DNA from: DATLAN01 sp035527455
GTDB taxonomy: Bacteria; Planctomycetota; Planctomycetia; Pirellulales; Thermoguttaceae
Direction: 5' to 3'
Length of the DNA: 6,240 nucleotides
NCBI GenBank assembly: GCA_035527455.1
Contig: DATLAN010000104.1
Span: forward strand, 1-6,240
Shown: positions 5,074-6,240 of the stretch, piece by piece
How positions within the stretch are numbered: position 1 is the stretch's first letter
How the letters are laid out: each line of letters begins with the position of its first letter
Made by a program: the position numbers and the translations under genes
Notes under the pieces: generated by a model
Told to the model about the DNA's origin: nothing
Database searches by the model: none
What the model saw: the letters and a program-made list of their open reading frames with translations, nothing else

Positions 5074-6240
5074 ATGGCTGATGAGAAGAGGCGTTCGGTC
5101 GATCCGGCTACGCTTCAGTTGATAGACGTCGCCGGTCAATCCGGCATCGAGACGGTATGGGACCGGCTGGATATGCAGAAGCCCCAATGCGGCTTTGGAA
5201 AATTGGGGATTTGCTGCCGGAATTGCTTTATGGGGCCCTGTCGGATCGACCCCTTCGGCGAAGGCGCCCAAGTCGGTATTTGCGGAGCCACGGCCGAGGT
5301 GATCGTCGCTCGGAACCTCCTGCGGCATATCGCCTCGGGCACGTCGGCCCACTCGGACCACGGCCGCGAGATCGTCAAGGCGCTTCGGCTGGCCGCGGAA
5401 GGGACCTCCGAGGCGTACAAGATCCGCAGCCCCGGAAAACTCCACAAGCTGGCCGACGAGTACGGGGTCGAGCGCGACGGGCGTAGCGACCGGGAAGTGG
5501 CCAAAGAACTGGCCGACCTGCTGCTGGGGGAGTTCGGCAAGCAGGACGGCACGCTGTTGAACGTCGCCCGGGCTCCGGAACAGCAGCAGAAGAATTGGGC
5601 GGCCGCCGAGACCACGCCGCGGGGAATCGATCGCGAGGTCGTCACCGGCTTGCACATGACGCACATCGGCGTGGACAACGAGGCCGAGCACATCCTCCTC
5701 TCGTCGGCCCGGACGGCCCTGGCCGACGGTTGGGGCGGGTCGATGATCGCTACGGACGTCTCCGACGTGCTGTTCGGTCAACCGCATCCTTTGCGTTCTC
5801 GGGCGAACCTGGGCGTGCTCAAAGAGGATGAAGTGAACATCCTCGTCCACGGCCACGAACCGACCCTTTCCGACGTGATCGTCGCCGTGGCCAGCGACCC
5901 GGAGATTCTCGCCGAGGCCCGAGCCAAGGGTGCCAAGGGCATCAACCTGGCCGGCATCTGCTGCACGGCCAACGAGATCCTCATGCGGCACGGCGTTCCG
6001 ATCGCGGGCAACTTCCTCCAGCAGGAATTGGCGATCACCACCGGCGCGGTGGAGGTGATGCTGGTCGACGTGCAGTGCGTCTTTCCGGCTCTGACCGGGC
6101 TGCAGAAGTGTTTTCACACCAAGATCATTTCGACCAGCCCGAAGGCCAGGTTCGCCGGCGCCGAGCACGTCGAGTTCCACGAAGAAAACGCGATGGAAAC
6201 GGCGAAGAAGATCATTCGCATCGCCATCGAGAACTACGGC
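5074..6240 (+). CDS. cooS: Ni-dependent anaerobic carbon monoxide dehydrogenase, catalytic subunit (5' part)
   Basis: The frame runs open from ATG 5074 to the window edge, giving 389 of an expected 630-680 residues. AAGGAG (5062-5067) lies 6 nt upstream. The enzyme interconverts CO plus water with CO2, two electrons and two protons. Cluster ligands are at expected places: Cys39 and Cys47 (D-cluster bridging the dimer), and Cys48, Cys51, Cys56 and Cys70 (B-cluster). These numbers coincide with those I recall for Carboxydothermus CODH-II. For the Ni-containing C-cluster, His261 (HGHEP), Cys297 (GICCTANE) and Cys335 (DVQC) are present; the remaining ligands lie beyond the window. The stretch KCFHTKIISTSPKARFAGA resembles CODHs of the acetyl-CoA synthase type (AcsA), but whether this one acts alone or with AcsB cannot be decided here. 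CooC, encoded just upstream, would mature it. Confidence 0.95.
   Translation, partial: MADEKRRSVDPATLQLIDVAGQSGIETVWDRLDMQKPQCGFGKLGICCRNCFMGPCRIDPFGEGAQVGICGATAEVIVARNLLRHIASGTSAHSDHGREIVKALRLAAEGTSEAYKIRSPGKLHKLADEYGVERDGRSDREVAKELADLLLGEFGKQDGTLLNVARAPEQQQKNWAAAETTPRGIDREVVTGLHMTHIGVDNEAEHILLSSARTALADGWGGSMIATDVSDVLFGQPHPLRSRANLGVLKEDEVNILVHGHEPTLSDVIVAVASDPEILAEARAKGAKGINLAGICCTANEILMRHGVPIAGNFLQQELAITTGAVEVMLVDVQCVFPALTGLQKCFHTKIISTSPKARFAGAEHVEFHEENAMETAKKIIRIAIENYG

Noticed and set aside
4500..5081. Plus-strand 193-codon frame overlapping the end of cooC
   Set aside because: Most of it is an out-of-frame reading of cooC, and the end is the translated intergenic hairpin repeat (TDFQSV and TDWKSV peptides).
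5053..6180. Minus-strand 375-codon frame opposite cooS
   Set aside because: CooS on the plus strand has all the expected cluster ligands and a ribosome-binding site; the minus frame is a shadow.

Overview
The window looks like chromosomal DNA from a bacterium with moderately high GC content. The best guess is an anaerobic or facultative member of the Planctomycetota. This rests on three things recalled rather than searched: the 19-nt GACGG...CCGTC repeat family between cooC and cooS, a RAYT-type transposase remnant flanked by GTGTCCCC/GGGGACAC repeats, and an IS110-family remnant. No rRNA, tRNA or phylogenetic marker gene is present, so the assignment is tentative.

Left part (1-2375). This is a worn accessory region. 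It opens with the 3' end of a GNAT-type acetyltransferase (1-204). Next comes a RAYT/IS200-like element (about 212-621) whose transposase has a frameshift and a large internal deletion. Its right end carries a perfect tandem repeat and a 16-bp palindrome. The Shine-Dalgarno sequence of an intact membrane-anchored SGNH/GDSL hydrolase gene (633-1772) follows directly. Downstream lie a C-terminal fragment of an IS110-family transposase (1851-2165) and, with low confidence, a scrap resembling IS3 OrfA on the minus strand (2185-2262).

Right part (2376-6240). This part is organised around carbon monoxide dehydrogenase (CODH). On the minus strand, a zinc-ribbon protein with a degenerate HD-like domain (3056-3769) is followed 26 nt later by a DUF3786 protein (2376-3029); the two look like one operon. 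On the plus strand lie cooC (4156-4932), the nickel-insertion ATPase, and cooS (5074 to beyond the window), the catalytic Ni-Fe-S subunit. The divergent intergenic region holds a credible sigma70-type promoter on each strand, pointing away from each other. A roughly 190-nt leader with small dyad symmetries lies in front of cooC.

How they may work together. CooC would load nickel into the C-cluster of CooS, which interconverts CO and CO2. CooS may be stand-alone or part of a CODH/acetyl-CoA synthase system; the window ends too early to tell. The divergent Zn-ribbon/HD-like and DUF3786 pair is the least understood part. Its position suggests an accessory or regulatory role in CO or C1 metabolism, but that is inference from context only.
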